DNA from: Ancylostoma caninum
Lineage: Eukaryota; Nematoda; Chromadorea; Rhabditida; Ancylostomatidae
Assembly: GCA_037903475.1 (NCBI GenBank)
Contig: JBAJFG010000475.1
Location: 992,001-1,056,000, forward strand
Direction of reading: 5' to 3'
Length of the DNA stretch: 64,000 bases
Shown here: piece by piece, positions 63,194 to 64,000 of the stretch
How positions within the stretch are numbered: the first letter of the stretch is position 1
Layout of the letters: every line of letters begins with the position of its first letter
The notes under the pieces: generated by a model
What the model saw: only the letters and a program-made list of their open reading frames with translations
Told to the model about the DNA's origin: nothing
The model's database searches: none
Position numbers and translations under genes: made by a program

Positions 63194-64000
63194 TGTGCTT
63201 AGGCATGGGTTTAAAGGCAAGGTCCGGGCAAAATTCCATCTCCCGAATTTGTATTGGATCCGTAGGCCACAGTGACGCCCTGGAAGAAAACTGTAGAAAA
63301 AACCTTGAGAATGCCCCACAACAAACGCTCTCCATCAACCAACTCCGGTACTGCGTTTGCGGGTTTGCGGCGTCCATGCTTTCAAATGACATTATACGGC
63401 TCGCACTACATGGTGTCTGTTAAGGCATCGTCGGAAAAAAAAAATTCATATTCAAATGACCAGTGGTCCGTTTGATGGGGTGGGGAGGATTTCACGAAGT
63501 GTCTGTTAGGCTATATGTATCTGAGCGTGGGGGGCGGTCGTATGGTGCGATTCTTCGGATGGCACAATAGCCAAACGGCATCTGAGCGCACTCCCACCAC
63601 CCGGTATACTGTCTCGCGTCACGGTTGCCTGGATCTGCCTGACATAGCAACTCGTCCATCCAGCAATCAAATCAAATCAGAACTCTAAACTGGTGCTACT
63701 CATGTTTTTTAGGACATACCGATGCATGAATGTTTCGACCATCAAGCTTATCTGAATACTCTAGTGAATGCACTGTCAAAAGCTAGGAAATTTTTACGGA
63801 AGCCCACAGATTACTCTATTCAAATAAAAAGCTTTCTGAAACGACCAAACAAACACTTTCAATATGTAGATTTTTCAAACTGCTGAATAACTGAACTACC
63901 CAAACTTGTGGCTCCCACTCGTATCTAAATCTACATCCGTCTGCGCGCGACGCGCCCCATGGACCAACGCTAAGGCAGCGCGAAATTCAAAAACGTGCTA
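63194..64000. other. no supported gene at right edge
   Basis: Two overlapping short frames (63,147-63,475) show no motif. Nothing else was recognised before the window ends. Confidence 0.35.

Overview
The window looks like chromosomal DNA of a nematode, probably a clade V strongylid such as a hookworm. Signs are short exons in an AT-rich background, polypyrimidine TTTTCAG-type acceptors, a nematode-type chemoreceptor gene, a trans-splice-like acceptor just upstream of one start codon, and many small TA-flanked transposons. There is no operon of bacterial type, and I found no rRNA, tRNA or CRISPR. Species identity is inference.

Region 1 (1-36 kb) is almost gene-free. It holds a deleted mariner element (2.7-3.3 kb), inverted-repeat elements (5.4-5.8 and 28.5-28.7 kb), a motif-rich repeat block (15.5-16 kb), a 60-bp minisatellite (24.4-25.2 kb), a retroelement-like block with ~117-bp tandem repeats and a CA tail (29.4-30.5 kb), and five copies of one hAT-like MITE family between 22.7 and 31.8 kb. 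One isolated candidate exon sits at the left edge.

Region 2 (36.4-45.2 kb, + strand) holds a seven-transmembrane chemoreceptor of the Sra/Srab/Sre group, split over at least nine exons. Its 5' start exon was not found.

Region 3 (45.8-56.3 kb, - strand) holds two tandem genes. The downstream one encodes an unrecognised coiled-coil protein, possibly tail-anchored. The upstream one is a four-transmembrane proteolipid of the PLP/M6 family (nmgp-1-like). Between them lies a Penelope-like retroelement remnant with a recognisable endonuclease C-terminus and hammerhead-like motifs in inverted terminal copies.

Region 4 (57-63.2 kb) is a cluster of five different TA-flanked or Tc1/mariner-like inverted-repeat elements, including two directly abutting MITEs and a 1.5-kb element with arms of about 540 bp.

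The three genes share no obvious pathway, although the receptor and the proteolipid are both plausibly neuronal. Gene models were assembled by hand from splice consensus and reading phase, so exon ends are predictions. Transcript data would settle them.
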